A stretch of 64,000 nucleotides of DNA from Isoptericola halalbus (GCA_009663185.1 VJZX01000004.1:162252-226251); one strand, 5' to 3'. Counted from the stretch's first letter, positions 17,324-26,073 are shown. Numbers and translations: made by a program. The notes: generated by a model not told the origin, from the letters alone.

Positions 17324-18103
17324 ATGATGGTCCCCGTGTCCGAGACCTCACAGACCCTGACCCTCGCCGTCGACTGCGGCGGCGGCGGCATCAAGGCCAA
17401 CGTGCTCGATGACGCCGGGACGGCTCACGCAGCGCCGGTGCGCGTCCCGACGCCCTATCCCCTGCCCCCTGGCCTGCTCGTCGAGACGATCGCCGACATC
17501 GCGGGGTCGCTCCCGCGCGCGTCCCGCGTGACGGTCGGCATGCCCGGGATGGTGCGGCACGGCGTCGTCGTGCACACGCCGCACTACATCACGCGCTCGG
17601 GGCCGCGCTCGCGCGTGCTGCCCGAGCTCGTCGAGGCGTGGGCGAGCTTCGACGTGCGCGCCGCGGTCTCCGCGCGCCTCCGCCTGCCCGCGCTCGTGCT
17701 CAACGACGCCGAGGTGCACGGCGCGGGCGTCATCGCCGGGTCGGGGTTCGAGCTCGTGCTCACGCTCGGCACCGGGCTCGGCTCGGCGCTGTTCGACGGC
17801 GGACGGCTCGCCCCGCACCTCGAGTGGTCGCACGCCCCGGTACGCCGCGGCACCTCGTACGACCAGTACATCGGCGAGCCCGAGCGGCGACGGCTCGGCG
17901 ACGCCCTGTGGTCGCGGCGGGTCCTCACGTTGGTGGAAGGGCTGCGGCCCGTCTTCTGGTGGGACCGCCTCTACATCGGAGGCGGCAACTCGCGCCGCAT
18001 CACGGCGTCGGCCCTGACCCGGCTGGGCGACGACGTCGTCATCGTCCCGAACTCGGCAGCGCTCGTGGGCGGGGCCAGGGCGTGGGGCCTCCCGCTCGTC
18101 TGA
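17324..18103 (+). CDS. ROK-family kinase, polyphosphate-glucokinase-like
   Basis: Sugar kinase-like protein of 259 residues. The phosphate-binding motif LAVDCGGGGIKANVLD opens the protein, followed by GMPGMVRHG, LNDAEVHGAG with the likely catalytic Asp and LTLGTGLGSALFDGG. The ROK zinc cysteines are absent, as in polyphosphate glucokinases (PpgK), which it resembles in length and order. It may phosphorylate glucose from polyphosphate or ATP; this is an inference. Start candidates are ATG 17324 and 17327 and GTG 17336. The last 133 bp overlap the convergent hydrolase gene. Confidence 0.75.
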   Translation: MMVPVSETSQTLTLAVDCGGGGIKANVLDDAGTAHAAPVRVPTPYPLPPGLLVETIADIAGSLPRASRVTVGMPGMVRHGVVVHTPHYITRSGPRSRVLPELVEAWASFDVRAAVSARLRLPALVLNDAEVHGAGVIAGSGFELVLTLGTGLGSALFDGGRLAPHLEWSHAPVRRGTSYDQYIGEPERRRLGDALWSRRVLTLVEGLRPVFWWDRLYIGGGNSRRITASALTRLGDDVVIVPNSAALVGGARAWGLPLV

Positions 18104-18873
18104 TCGCCTGCCTGGACGCCGGCCGCCCGGGATCGTCGCTCCTCGCGGCGCGTGACTTCGTGCGCGGCCTCGAGCACGACCCGGCCGAACGCGACGGGAG
18201 CGTCGAGACTCACCAGGTGCCGCGCGTGCGGCACGATCACGCGCCACGCGTCGGCGCCGCTCGACCGCGCCGTGGCCAGCATCAGACGCTCGTGCCCGCG
18301 GAAGTGGTCGTACCTGCCGTTGACGATCCACACGGGGCTGTCCGTCGCGGCAAGCGCGCCGAGAGTGTCGCACAGGGCGACCTCGCGGAGCACGGCGGAC
18401 ATGACGTCGAGCGCGAACCCACCGGCGCCGGCGTCGCGTGCCGCCTCGGGAGTGAGCATGCGGGTGACGAACGCGTCGTTGAGACGCGCGCCGCCGTCGG
18501 GCCACGTCTCGATCCACCGGGCCAGGAGCAGCCACGCGGCGCGCAGCCGCGACGTCGGCGCCGTGCAGCACGACGCCGCGACGAGTCCGGCGGACTCCTC
18601 GGGGTACCGGGCCCGGTGCTCGATCGCCAGGTAGCCGCCGAGCGAGAGCCCGACGACGAGCGCACGGCCGCCGACGCGCTGCACGCCGTCGTGCACGGCC
18701 GTGACCGCCCCCTCGAGCGTGAACGGCTCACCACGCCGGGAACCGTGACCAGGGAGCTCGACCGCGTGCGCGAGCACACCGGCCGCCTCGAGCATCTCGA
18801 GCTGCCGGCGCCACATGGTGCGCGACGTGCGCGATCCGTGCACGAGCACGACCGAGGTGACCACCGGGGTCAT
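17971..18873 (-). CDS. Alpha/beta hydrolase with a tail antisense to the kinase gene
   Basis: Hydrolase of 300 residues with VVLVHGSRTSRTMWRRQ, ELPGHGSR, nucleophile elbow GLSLGGYLA, NGRYDHFRGHE and a late His in HARHLVSLDAP. The fold ends at about residue 245; the remaining 55 residues are Pro/Ser/Arg-rich and are read from the strand opposite the 3' part of the ROK kinase gene. This looks like loss of an earlier stop. ATG 18873 has TACCGT (18881-18886, minus) 7 nt upstream, so it is probably leaderless. The substrate is unknown. Confidence 0.8.
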   Translation of the reverse strand: MTPVVTSVVLVHGSRTSRTMWRRQLEMLEAAGVLAHAVELPGHGSRRGEPFTLEGAVTAVHDGVQRVGGRALVVGLSLGGYLAIEHRARYPEESAGLVAASCCTAPTSRLRAAWLLLARWIETWPDGGARLNDAFVTRMLTPEAARDAGAGGFALDVMSAVLREVALCDTLGALAATDSPVWIVNGRYDHFRGHERLMLATARSSGADAWRVIVPHARHLVSLDAPVAFGRVVLEAAHEVTRREERRSRAAGVQAGDQTSGRPHALAPPTSAAEFGTMTTSSPSRVRADAVMRRELPPPM

Positions 18874-18895
18874 GGCATCCACGGTAGGAGAACGG

Positions 18896-18934
18896 CGAGG
18901 GCCCCGCTCCACCGGTCGTGGTGCGGGGCCCTCG
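18896..18934 (-). terminator. Hairpin terminator after rplQ
   Basis: CGAGGGCCCCGC (18896-18907) pairs perfectly with GCGGGGCCCTCG (18923-18934) around a 15-nt loop. It lies 27 nt past the rplQ stop and ends the infA-rplQ transcription unit. Confidence 0.7.
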
Positions 18935-18961
18935 CGGGGCGTGGTGCCGGGATCGGGAGGC

Positions 18962-19531
18962 TCAGGCCTCCTTCTTCTCCTCGGTCTCCGCGGCCGGGGT
19001 CTCCTCGGCGGCGGCCTCGGCCGGAGCCTCGGCCTCCTCCGCCGTCTCGACCTCGGTGACCTCGGCCTCGGCGGCCGGCGTCTCCTCGACCTTCTCGGCC
19101 TTCTTGGCGCCCTTCTTCGCGGCCTTCTCGGTGGCCTTCGCGGCCTCCTTGACGACGGCCTGCTTCGGGCTCACCGGCTCGGTCACGAGCTCGATGACGG
19201 CCATGGGGGCGTTGTCGCCCTTCCGGTTGCCGACCTTGGTGATGCGCGTGTAGCCACCGTTGCGCTCGGCCATGGCCGGGGCGATCTCGGTGAACAGTGT
19301 GTGCACCACGGACTTGTCGCGGACCACGGTCAGCACGCGACGACGCGCGTGCAGGTCGCCGCGCTTGGCGAACGTGATGAGGCGCTCGGCCAGCGGGCGA
19401 AGCCGCTTGGCCTTGGTCTCCGTGGTGGTGATGCGGCCGTGCTCGAAGAGCGCGGTGGACAGGTTCGCGAGGATCAGACGCTCGTGAGCCGGGCCACCGC
19501 CGAGCCGCGGACCCTTGGTGGGGGTAGGCAT
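18962..19531 (-). CDS. rplQ: 50S ribosomal protein L17
   Basis: Large-subunit protein of 189 residues. The L17 core is residues 1-118 ([68 protein letters not shown]). The last 70 residues are a low-complexity Lys/Ala then Glu/Ala tail not found in E. coli L17 but common in actinobacteria. It follows rpoA by 31 nt. Confidence 0.95.
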   Translation of the reverse strand: MPTPTKGPRLGGGPAHERLILANLSTALFEHGRITTTETKAKRLRPLAERLITFAKRGDLHARRRVLTVVRDKSVVHTLFTEIAPAMAERNGGYTRITKVGNRKGDNAPMAVIELVTEPVSPKQAVVKEAAKATEKAAKKGAKKAEKVEETPAAEAEVTEVETAEEAEAPAEAAAEETPAAETEEKKEA

Positions 19532-19562
19532 TTCAGGTTCTCCTTGAGGGTGTGGTTACCCG

Positions 19563-20576
19563 TCAGTACTGCTGCTCGTCGGTGTACGCGGTCTCGTCGT
19601 CGCCGCCGTAGTAAGCGGCGCTCGAGGCGTCGAAGTCCAGCGGCGAGTCTTTGAGGGACAGGCCGAGCTCGGCGAGCTTCTCCTTGACCTCGTTGATGGA
19701 CTTCGCGCCGAAGTTGCGGATGTCGAGCAGGTCCGCCTCGCTGCGCGCGACGAGCTCACCGACCTGGTGGATGCCCTCGCGCTTGAGGCAGTTGTACGAC
19801 CGGATGGTGAGGTTGAGCTCCTCGATCGGCAGTGCCAGGTCCGCAGCCAGCGCGGAGTCCGTCGGCGACGGGCCGATCTCGATGCCCTCGGCCTCGACGT
19901 TCAGCTCTCGGGCGAGGCCGAACAGCTCGACGAGCGTCTTGCCGGCGGAGGCGAGTGCGTCGCGCGGCGAGATGGCCGCCTTCGACTCGACGTCGACGAT
20001 CAGCTTGTCGAAGTCCGTGCGCTGCTCCACACGGGTGGCCTCGACCTTGTAGGTGACCTTGAGGACCGGCGAGTAGATCGAGTCGACCGGGATGCGGCCG
20101 ATCTCGGCCTCGGCGGACTTGTTCTGCGCGGCGGAGACGTAACCACGGCCACGCTCGACGGTCAGCTCGATCTCGAGCTTGCCCTTGTCGTTGAGCGTGG
20201 CGATGTGCAGGTCGGGGTTGTGCACCTCGACACCGGCAGGCGGGACGATGTCCGCCGCGGTGACGACGCCAGCACCCTGCTTGCGCAGGTACATCACGAC
20301 CGGCTCGTCGTTCTCCGAGGAGACGACGATGTTCTTGATGTTGAGGATGACCTCGGTGACGTCCTCCTTCACACCCGGCACGGTGGAGAACTCGTGGAGC
20401 ACTCCGTCGATGCGGATCGAGGTGACGGCCGCGCCGGGGATGGACGACAGCAGCGTCCGGCGGAGCGAGTTACCGAGCGTGTAGCCGAAGCCAGGCTCGA
20501 GCGGCTCGATCGAGAAGCGCGAACGGTGCTCCGAGATGACCTCTTCGGTCAGGGTGGGGCGCTGTGCGATCAGCAC
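19563..20576 (-). CDS. rpoA: DNA-directed RNA polymerase subunit alpha
   Basis: Alpha subunit that nucleates polymerase assembly and contacts activators. The 337 residues have the N-terminal dimer domain ([29 protein letters not shown]), a linker at about 230-245 and the C-terminal helix-hairpin domain ([29 protein letters not shown]). It ends in an acidic EQQY tail. rpsD, which lies between rpsK and rpoA in many bacteria, is absent here. The 188-nt gap upstream carries a hairpin. Confidence 0.97.
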   Translation of the reverse strand: MLIAQRPTLTEEVISEHRSRFSIEPLEPGFGYTLGNSLRRTLLSSIPGAAVTSIRIDGVLHEFSTVPGVKEDVTEVILNIKNIVVSSENDEPVVMYLRKQGAGVVTAADIVPPAGVEVHNPDLHIATLNDKGKLEIELTVERGRGYVSAAQNKSAEAEIGRIPVDSIYSPVLKVTYKVEATRVEQRTDFDKLIVDVESKAAISPRDALASAGKTLVELFGLARELNVEAEGIEIGPSPTDSALAADLALPIEELNLTIRSYNCLKREGIHQVGELVARSEADLLDIRNFGAKSINEVKEKLAELGLSLKDSPLDFDASSAAYYGGDDETAYTDEQQY

Positions 20577-20703
20577 TGTGATTGTCCTTTCAGTGTGCGT
20601 CCGCCATATGACGCATCACGGATCCGCGATCACTCGCGATCCCGGGCGGGACTCGGTCCGTCACGTCCGGGTAGGTTGCCGGCTGAGCCGTAGGTGCGGC
20701 AGA

Positions 20704-20727
20704 GGGTGAGTGCCGAGGCACTCGCCC
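20704..20727 (-). other. Hairpin between rpsK and rpoA
   Basis: GGGTGAGTGCC (20704-20714) pairs with GGCACTCGCCC (20717-20727) apart from one mismatch. It may reduce read-through or mark an mRNA processing point between the two ribosomal genes and rpoA. Confidence 0.4.
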
Positions 20728-20764
20728 GACCGCGGAACCGCAGGCTCGGCCGGCAGCAAGAGGG

Positions 20765-21172
20765 TCAGACGCGGCGACGCTTCGGAGGGCGGCAGCCGTT
20801 GTGTGCCTGGGGCGTCACGTCCTGGATCGAGCCGACCTCGAGGCCGGTCGCCTGCAGGGAGCGGATCGCGGTCTCACGACCGGAGCCCGGGCCCTTGACG
20901 AAGACGTCGACCTTCTTGACGCCGTGCTCCTGAGCGCGGCGGGCGGCCGACTCGGCGGCGAGCTGCGCTGCGAACGGCGTGGACTTGCGGGAGCCCTTGA
21001 AGCCGACGTGGCCGGCGGAGGCCCACGAGATCACGGCGCCCGAGGGGTCGGTGATCGAGACGATCGTGTTGTTGAAGGTGCTCTTGATGTGAGCCTGGCC
21101 GAGCGGGACGTTCTTCTTGTCCTTGCGGCGCGGCTTGCGCGAGCCTGCGGCGGCGCGAGTCTTGGGAGGCAT
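20765..21172 (-). CDS. rpsK: 30S ribosomal protein S11
   Basis: Platform protein of the 30S subunit, 135 residues. Motifs are [54 protein letters not shown] and the terminal [17 protein letters not shown] end (here [14 protein letters not shown]). It is in the order infA-rpmJ-rpsM-rpsK-rpoA-rplQ. Confidence 0.97.
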   Translation of the reverse strand: MPPKTRAAAGSRKPRRKDKKNVPLGQAHIKSTFNNTIVSITDPSGAVISWASAGHVGFKGSRKSTPFAAQLAAESAARRAQEHGVKKVDVFVKGPGSGRETAIRSLQATGLEVGSIQDVTPQAHNGCRPPKRRRV

Positions 21173-21252
21173 GTGTGCGTTCTCTCCTGGTCTGAGATCG
21201 TCGGACCGGGGCGGGCGTCAGCGTGCGGAGCCCGCTCCACGGACTGCTGACG

Positions 21253-21627
21253 TCAGCGGGCCTTCTTCTTGCCCGCGACGGTGCGCTTCGGACCCTTGCG
21301 GGTGCGCGCGTTGGTCTTGGTGCGCTGACCGCGCACCGGCAGTCCGCGACGGTGACGCAGACCCTGGTAGGTGCCGATCTCGACCTTGCGGCGGATGTCG
21401 GCCGCGACCTCGCGGCGGAGGTCACCCTCGAGCTTGAAGCTGCCCTCGAGGTAGTCGCGGAGCGCGACGAGCTCGGTGTCAGCGAGGTCCTTCACGCGCA
21501 GGTCCGGGCTGATCCCGGTCGCGGCCAGCGTCTGCTGGGCGCGGGTACGGCCGACGCCGTAGATGTAGGTGAGCGCAACCTCGAGCCGCTTCTCGCGGGG
21601 GAGGTCGACGCCGACAAGACGTGCCAT
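21253..21627 (-). CDS. rpsM: 30S ribosomal protein S13
   Basis: Head protein of the 30S subunit that contacts the P-site tRNA and the 50S subunit. The 124 residues begin [22 protein letters not shown] and end in the basic tail [25 protein letters not shown]. The GIG-type helix-two-turn-helix ([12 protein letters not shown]) is clear. There are 179 nt upstream to rpmJ and 80 nt downstream to rpsK. Confidence 0.97.
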   Translation of the reverse strand: MARLVGVDLPREKRLEVALTYIYGVGRTRAQQTLAATGISPDLRVKDLADTELVALRDYLEGSFKLEGDLRREVAADIRRKVEIGTYQGLRHRRGLPVRGQRTKTNARTRKGPKRTVAGKKKAR

Positions 21628-21806
21628 GTGCCTTCCGGCTCCTGTACTTCATCCAGAGGTCTGCCGCACCACCCTCCCGCGAGTACCGCGGGCCCCGGCC
21701 CCTGGACCGAGGGTTCCCCCGCCCGCGTACGGGTCGGGTTCGTGATGGTGCGCTGTGTGCGGTGCGTGCTCGCGTCGTGAGCGCTACCGCCGCATGGTGG
21801 CTGCGA

Positions 21807-21920
21807 TCAGCCCTGGCGCTGCTTGTGGCGCAGGTTCTCGCAGATCACCATGACGCGACCGTGCCGGCGGATCACCTTGCACTTGTCGCAGATCTTCTTG
21901 ACGCTCGGCTTGACCTTCAT
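21807..21920 (-). CDS. rpmJ: 50S ribosomal protein L36
   Basis: Zinc-ribbon protein of 37 residues: [20 protein letters not shown] and on to a [11 protein letters not shown] end. It carries Cys11, Cys14, Cys27 and His32 of the zinc-binding form, so it is the C+ paralogue. The ATG follows GGAGGAAAGACTG. It lies 85 nt after infA. Confidence 0.96.
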   Translation of the reverse strand: MKVKPSVKKICDKCKVIRRHGRVMVICENLRHKQRQG

Positions 21921-22005
21921 CAGTCTTTCCTCCGCCGCCTCCTCGGCAGACCGGGCAGGCCCGGCCGCGTCGGCGGCGATGTCGATCGGGTGGTGGGGAT
22001 GACGA

Positions 22006-22227
22006 CTACTTGTAGCGGTAGACGATCCGGCCACGGGACAGGTCGTACGGGCTCAGCTCGACCACGACCCGGTCCTCAGGGAGGATCCGGATGTAGTGCT
22101 GACGCATCTTGCCCGAGATGTGCGCGAGGACCTTGTGACCGTTCGTCAGCTCGACGCGGAACATCGCGTTCGGCAGAGCCTCGATCACGCTGCCCTCGAT
22201 CTCGATGACACCGTCCTTCTTTGCCAT
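22006..22227 (-). CDS. infA: Translation initiation factor IF-1
   Basis: OB-fold factor of 73 residues that occupies the A site during initiation. [20 protein letters not shown] opens the protein and [15 protein letters not shown] closes it. GGAGG lies 2-6 nt before the ATG. It is the first gene of the infA-rpmJ-rpsM-rpsK-rpoA-rplQ group, with a candidate promoter at 22407-22435. Confidence 0.97.
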   Translation of the reverse strand: MAKKDGVIEIEGSVIEALPNAMFRVELTNGHKVLAHISGKMRQHYIRILPEDRVVVELSPYDLSRGRIVYRYK

Positions 22228-22406
22228 GTCCTCCGCTAACTCTCGTCTGCTGCCTTTGCCTGACTGCTCCCACGCCTCGTCGACGCCCTTGGCCGCGGCC
22301 ACGGGCGGTGCGTCGTCGGGACGTGGATGTCGCGTGCTGCCGCTGGCCCACCTGCGCCCCAGACCTCCGGGACGGGCATGCACGAACGGACTACACCCAG
22401 CGGACT

Positions 22407-22435
22407 AGCCTACGTCAGGAACGCAACCAATGAAA
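22407..22435 (-). promoter_or_regulatory. Candidate promoter of the infA group
   Basis: On the minus strand TTTCAT (22430-22435) and TAGGCT (22407-22412) are 17 nt apart in the 256-nt gap between map and infA. The -10 is good and the -35 is weak. Transcription here would give a leader of about 170 nt. Confidence 0.4.
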
Positions 22436-22483
22436 GTCGGCCGGCGCCGCGGGCCTTGTGCGATGCACCACCCGGGCCCGCCC

Positions 22484-23347
22484 TCACAGGGCGACGACGT
22501 CGACGCCGAGCGCGGCGAGCCGCTCGGCCCCGCCGTCGCGGGCGGTCAGCACCGAGATGCCGTCGGGAAGGATCGCCACGGTGTGCTCCCAGTGTGCCGC
22601 GCGCGCGGCGTCCTGCGTCACGACCGTCCAGTCGTCGTCGAGCACGCGGGTCGTGCCCGCTCCCCTGCTCACCATGGGCTCGATCGCCAGGCACATGCCG
22701 GGCCGCAGCCGCGGCCCGCGGTCGGCCACCCGATAGTTCACGACGTCCGGCGGCTGGTGCATCGCGCTGCCGATCCCGTGCCCGACGTAGCCCTCGACGA
22801 TGCCGTACTCGACGCCGGCGGCCTCGCCTGCGAGCTCGACGGCGGCCTCGACGGCGGCGCCGACCTCGTTGAGCCGCTGCGCGGACGCGAGCGCGGCGAT
22901 GCCCGCCCACATGGCGGCCTCGGTCGCGCGCACGAGCAGCGCGTCGGCCGGGTCCGGCGCCGCCGCGGCGTCGAGTCCGAGCGGACCGTCCGGGCCGAGC
23001 ACGAAGGTCACGGCCGAGTCGCCGTGCCAGCCGTCGACGATGGCGCCGCAGTCGACCGAGACGACGTCGCCCACCTCGAGCGCGCGCGGACCCGGGATGC
23101 CGTGCACGACCTCGTCGTTGACGGAGGCGCACACGGTCGCCGGGAAGCCCTGATAGCCCAGGAACGACGGCGTCGCGCCGACGTCGGCGATCACCTTCGC
23201 CGCGACCGCGTCGAGGTCCGCCGTCGTCATGCCCGGGCGCACGGCAGCACGAACGGCGTCGAGGGCGTCGGCAACGACGAGACCGGCGCGTCGCATGACG
23301 CGGACCTCGTCGAGGCTCTTCAGCTCGATGCGCTCGCGCGAGAACAC
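22484..23347 (-). CDS. map: Methionine aminopeptidase, type I
   Basis: Removes the initiator methionine from new proteins. The 287 residues keep the metal ligands: VDCGAIVDGWHGDSAVTF (two Asp), GHGIGSAMHQPP (His), EPMVSRG (Glu) and WEHTVAIL (Glu). A loop at about 135-150 (DGPLGLDAAAAPDPAD) is longer than in E. coli. GTG 23347 begins 2 nt after the adk stop, continuing the secY-adk-map operon. Confidence 0.95.
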   Translation of the reverse strand: MFSRERIELKSLDEVRVMRRAGLVVADALDAVRAAVRPGMTTADLDAVAAKVIADVGATPSFLGYQGFPATVCASVNDEVVHGIPGPRALEVGDVVSVDCGAIVDGWHGDSAVTFVLGPDGPLGLDAAAAPDPADALLVRATEAAMWAGIAALASAQRLNEVGAAVEAAVELAGEAAGVEYGIVEGYVGHGIGSAMHQPPDVVNYRVADRGPRLRPGMCLAIEPMVSRGAGTTRVLDDDWTVVTQDAARAAHWEHTVAILPDGISVLTARDGGAERLAALGVDVVAL

Positions 23348-23349
23348 GC

Positions 23350-24000
23350 TCAGCCCAGCTGCGTGGCGAGCGCCTCGACGATGCGGTCCGTGACCTCGCC
23401 GATCTCGCCGATGCCGTCGACCTTCGCAAGCACACCGCGCTCGGCGTAGGCCGCGGTCAGCGGCGCCGTCTGCTCGTCGTAGATGTCGAGCCGACGCGCG
23501 ATCGCCTCGGGCGTGTCGTCCTCGCGACCCTCGATCTCGGCGCGCTTCGCGATGCGCGCGAGCAGCTCGTCACGGTCGGCGGTGAGCTCGATGACGCCGT
23601 CGAGCTCCCAGCCGAGGTCGGCCAGGATCTGGTCGAGCGCCTCGACCTGGTGCGCGTTGCGCGGGTAGCCGTCGAGGAGGAATCCGCCCTTGACGTCCTC
23701 GGCCGCGAGGCGGTCGCGGACCATCGCGTCGGTGATCTCGTCCGGGACCAGCTCGCCCTTGGCGGAGAACTCCTGCGCCTGACGGCCGAGCTCGGTGCCC
23801 TGCTTGATGTTCGCGCGGAAGATGTCTCCCGTGGAGATGGCCGGGATGCCGAAGAGCTCGGCCAGGCGCGCAGCCTGCGTGCCCTTGCCGGCGCCCTGCG
23901 GGCCCATGATCACCAGGCGCGTGACGCGCGCCTCCTCGCCACGCGTCCCGTGGAGCTCCCGGCGGGTCGTCGGCGTGGTCGTTCCGGTGGACTCGGTCAA
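23350..24000 (-). CDS. adk: Adenylate kinase (start codon uncertain)
   Basis: Interconverts ATP+AMP and 2 ADP. P-loop GPQGAGKGTQ, AMP site STGDIFRANI, FLLDGYPRN and the LID region GREDDTPEAIARRLDIY are intact. The start is a problem. Homologues begin at the residue encoded by GTC 23925 (GTC-ACG-CGC-CTG, VTRLV), and GAGGAGG sits 5 nt before that codon, but GTC is not a normal start. The alternatives are TTG 24000, overlapping the secY stop as TTGA (216 residues, used here), or GTG 23913, which would cut strand 1 of the fold. The gene is certain; the first residue is not. Confidence 0.9.
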   Translation of the reverse strand: MTESTGTTTPTTRRELHGTRGEEARVTRLVIMGPQGAGKGTQAARLAELFGIPAISTGDIFRANIKQGTELGRQAQEFSAKGELVPDEITDAMVRDRLAAEDVKGGFLLDGYPRNAHQVEALDQILADLGWELDGVIELTADRDELLARIAKRAEIEGREDDTPEAIARRLDIYDEQTAPLTAAYAERGVLAKVDGIGEIGEVTDRIVEALATQLG

Positions 24001-25295
24001 CGGAGGAACCCTTCGTAGTGGCGCTGCTGGAGCTGGGAGTCGATCTGCTTCACGGTCTCGAGGCCGACGCCGACGATGATGAGGATCGACGTGCCGCCGA
24101 ACGGGATCTGCAGCGTCACGCCCAGCATCACCAGCACGAGCGTCGGGATGAGCGCGACGAGCGCGAGGTAGATCGACCCGGCCGACGTGATGCGGGTGAT
24201 CACGTAGTCCAGGTACTCGGCGGTCGGGCGACCGGCGCGGATGCCCGGGATGAAGCCGCCGTACTTCTTCATGTTGTCCGCGACCTCGTCCGGGTTGAAC
24301 GTGATCGACGTGTAGAAGAAGGCGAAGAAGACGATCATCAGGATGTACAGCGCGATGTACAGCGGCTGGTCCTGCTGCGCGAGGTTGGTCGAGACCCAGA
24401 TGACCCAGTCGGCCGTCTGGTCGCCGAACTGCGCGATGAGCCCCGGGATCGCCAGGATCGAGGCCGCGAAGATCACCGGGATCACGCCGGACATGTTGAT
24501 CTTGATCGGGATGTAGGTGCTCGTGCCGCCGTACATGCGGCGGCCCACCATGCGCTTCGCATACTGCACGGGGATGCGGCGCTGCGACTGCTCGACGAAC
24601 ACGACCAGGCCGATGACCAGGACGATGACGAGGAGCATGACGATGAAGTTGAACACGCCGTTGGCGCCACCGGCGATCGACCACAGCGCGGTCGGGAAGC
24701 TCGCCGCGATCGACGTGAAGATCAGCAGCGACATGCCGTTGCCCACGCCGCGCTCGGTGATGAGCTCGCCCAGCCACATGACCAGGCCGGTGCCGGCCGT
24801 CATCGTGATGACCATGAGCAGCGCGGTCATGAACGTCTCGTCGGCGATGACGTCGACGGCGCAGCCCGGGAAGAGCAGGCCTGTGCGCGCGGTCGTGATG
24901 ATCGTCGTCGACTGCAGGATCGCCAGGGCGATCGTCAGGTAGCGCGTGTACTGGGTCAGCTTCGACTGACCCGACTGGCCCTCCTTGTGCAGGGCCTCGA
25001 ACCGCGGGATCACGACGCGCAGCAGCTGCACGATGATGCTCGCGGTGATGTACGGCATGATGCCGAGCGCGAAGACCGACAGCTGCAGCAGCGCACCGCC
25101 GCTGAAGACGTTGATGAGGCCGAGCAGCGACGTGCTGTCCTGCATGCCTGCGACGCACTGCTGCACGTTGCCGTAGTCCACGCCTGGTGTCGGGATGAAC
25201 GACCCCACGCGGAAGATCGCCATGATCGCGATCGTGAACAGCAGCTTGCGCCGCAGGTCCGGTGTCCGGAAAGCCCGGCCGAATGCGCTGAGCAC
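23997..25295 (-). CDS. secY: Preprotein translocase subunit SecY
   Basis: Channel subunit of the Sec translocon. The 432 residues contain ten hydrophobic segments with the usual blocks: FRVGSFIPTPGVD in the first segment and plug region, LGIMPYITASIIVQLL, ERGVGNGMSLLIF, YIPIKINMSGVIPVIFA, NMKKYGGFIPGIRAG, and ETVKQIDSQLQQRHYEGFLR at the end. The GTG start lies 6 nt after AGGAGG-like bases. It is separated from rplO by 308 nt with its own candidate promoter, so it starts a secY-adk-map unit. Confidence 0.97.
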   Translation of the reverse strand: MLSAFGRAFRTPDLRRKLLFTIAIMAIFRVGSFIPTPGVDYGNVQQCVAGMQDSTSLLGLINVFSGGALLQLSVFALGIMPYITASIIVQLLRVVIPRFEALHKEGQSGQSKLTQYTRYLTIALAILQSTTIITTARTGLLFPGCAVDVIADETFMTALLMVITMTAGTGLVMWLGELITERGVGNGMSLLIFTSIAASFPTALWSIAGGANGVFNFIVMLLVIVLVIGLVVFVEQSQRRIPVQYAKRMVGRRMYGGTSTYIPIKINMSGVIPVIFAASILAIPGLIAQFGDQTADWVIWVSTNLAQQDQPLYIALYILMIVFFAFFYTSITFNPDEVADNMKKYGGFIPGIRAGRPTAEYLDYVITRITSAGSIYLALVALIPTLVLVMLGVTLQIPFGGTSILIIVGVGLETVKQIDSQLQQRHYEGFLR

Positions 25296-25473
25296 CTATC
25301 CTCCTGGGCCCGCCGAGGCGGGTTGTCATGTCGCCGGGACACCCCGGCGAGGTTGGCACGCCGGGACCCACGGGCGCGCTGCACGCGTCCGCGCGTCGTG
25401 CCGACTCGGTCGTGGGTCCGGCCGGGCAGTGCCCGACGGCGCCGCACCCGACGGTGCGACCGGACCGTGTCGG

Positions 25474-25502
25474 ATTCTACGTGCCCCCGGGACGTGATCC
25501 AC
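25474..25502 (-). promoter_or_regulatory. Candidate promoter of secY
   Basis: On the minus strand TAGAAT (25474-25479) is an excellent -10. The hexamer 17 nt upstream, GTGGAT (25497-25502), is a poor -35. The predicted leader is about 170 nt. Confidence 0.4.
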
Positions 25503-25520
25503 ACCACGTCCGAGGGCCAC

Positions 25521-25549
25521 GGCGCGTCCGGCAGGAGGCCGGACGCGCC
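25521..25549 (-). terminator. Second hairpin after rplO
   Basis: GGCGCGTCCGGC (25521-25532) and GCCGGACGCGCC (25538-25549) form a perfect 12-bp stem with a 5-nt loop. With the hairpin at 25563-25594 it makes a tandem terminator. Confidence 0.6.
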
Positions 25550-25562
25550 CGTGGTAGCACGC

Positions 25563-25594
25563 AGGGCCGGCGGCGCGTGTGCGCCGCCGGCCCT
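25563..25594 (-). terminator. Hairpin terminator after rplO
   Basis: AGGGCCGGCGGCGC (25563-25576) pairs perfectly with GCGCCGCCGGCCCT (25581-25594) around GTGT. It lies 9 nt after the rplO stop and closes the S10/spc transcription unit. Confidence 0.7.
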
Positions 25595-25603
25595 GGGCGG
25601 ACG

Positions 25604-26071
25604 TCAGTCCTCCGAGACCGAGCCGCCGGCCGCCAGGATCTTGTCCTTGGCGGAGCCGGAGACCGCGTCGACCGCGAGGTCCAGCTTGACGGTGATCTCG
25701 CCCGTGCCGAGCACCTTCACCGGCTGACCCTTGCGGACCGCGCCCTTGGCGACGAGGTCCGCGACGGTGACGGAGCCACCGGCGGGGTACAGCGCGGCGA
25801 GCTTGTCCAGGTTGACCACCTGGTACTCGACGCGGAACGGGTTCTTGAACCCACGCAGCTTCGGAAGGCGCATGTGCAGAGGCATCTGCCCACCCTCGAA
25901 GCGCTCGGGCACCTGGCCACGAGCCTTGGAACCCTTGGTACCGCGACCCGCGGTCTTGCCCTTCGACGCCTCACCGCGACCCACGCGGGTCTTGGCGGTC
26001 TTGGCGCCGGCGGCCGGACGCAGGTGGTGGACCTTGAGCGGCTGAGCCGCCTTCTCGGTGTTGTCGGCCAT
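25604..26071 (-). CDS. rplO: 50S ribosomal protein L15
   Basis: Late-assembly large-subunit protein of 155 residues. The Gly/Arg/Lys-rich N-terminus ([35 protein letters not shown] is split over the family block) and [28 protein letters not shown] are diagnostic. ATG 26071 is chosen, with GAGGAGG about 10 nt upstream; a GTG at 26077 overlaps the rpmD stop. It is the last gene of the spc block before two terminators. Confidence 0.93.
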   Translation of the reverse strand: MADNTEKAAQPLKVHHLRPAAGAKTAKTRVGRGEASKGKTAGRGTKGSKARGQVPERFEGGQMPLHMRLPKLRGFKNPFRVEYQVVNLDKLAALYPAGGSVTVADLVAKGAVRKGQPVKVLGTGEITVKLDLAVDAVSGSAKDKILAAGGSVSED

Positions 26072-26073
26072 GA

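Larger units (their letters stand above)
25296..25603. other. 308-nt secY-rplO spacer
   Basis: The spacer has no gene. It holds two perfect GC-rich hairpins directly after rplO and then, about 180 nt before secY, a -10-like TAGAAT. The rest is GC-rich sequence with no further pattern that I can support. Confidence 0.5.
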
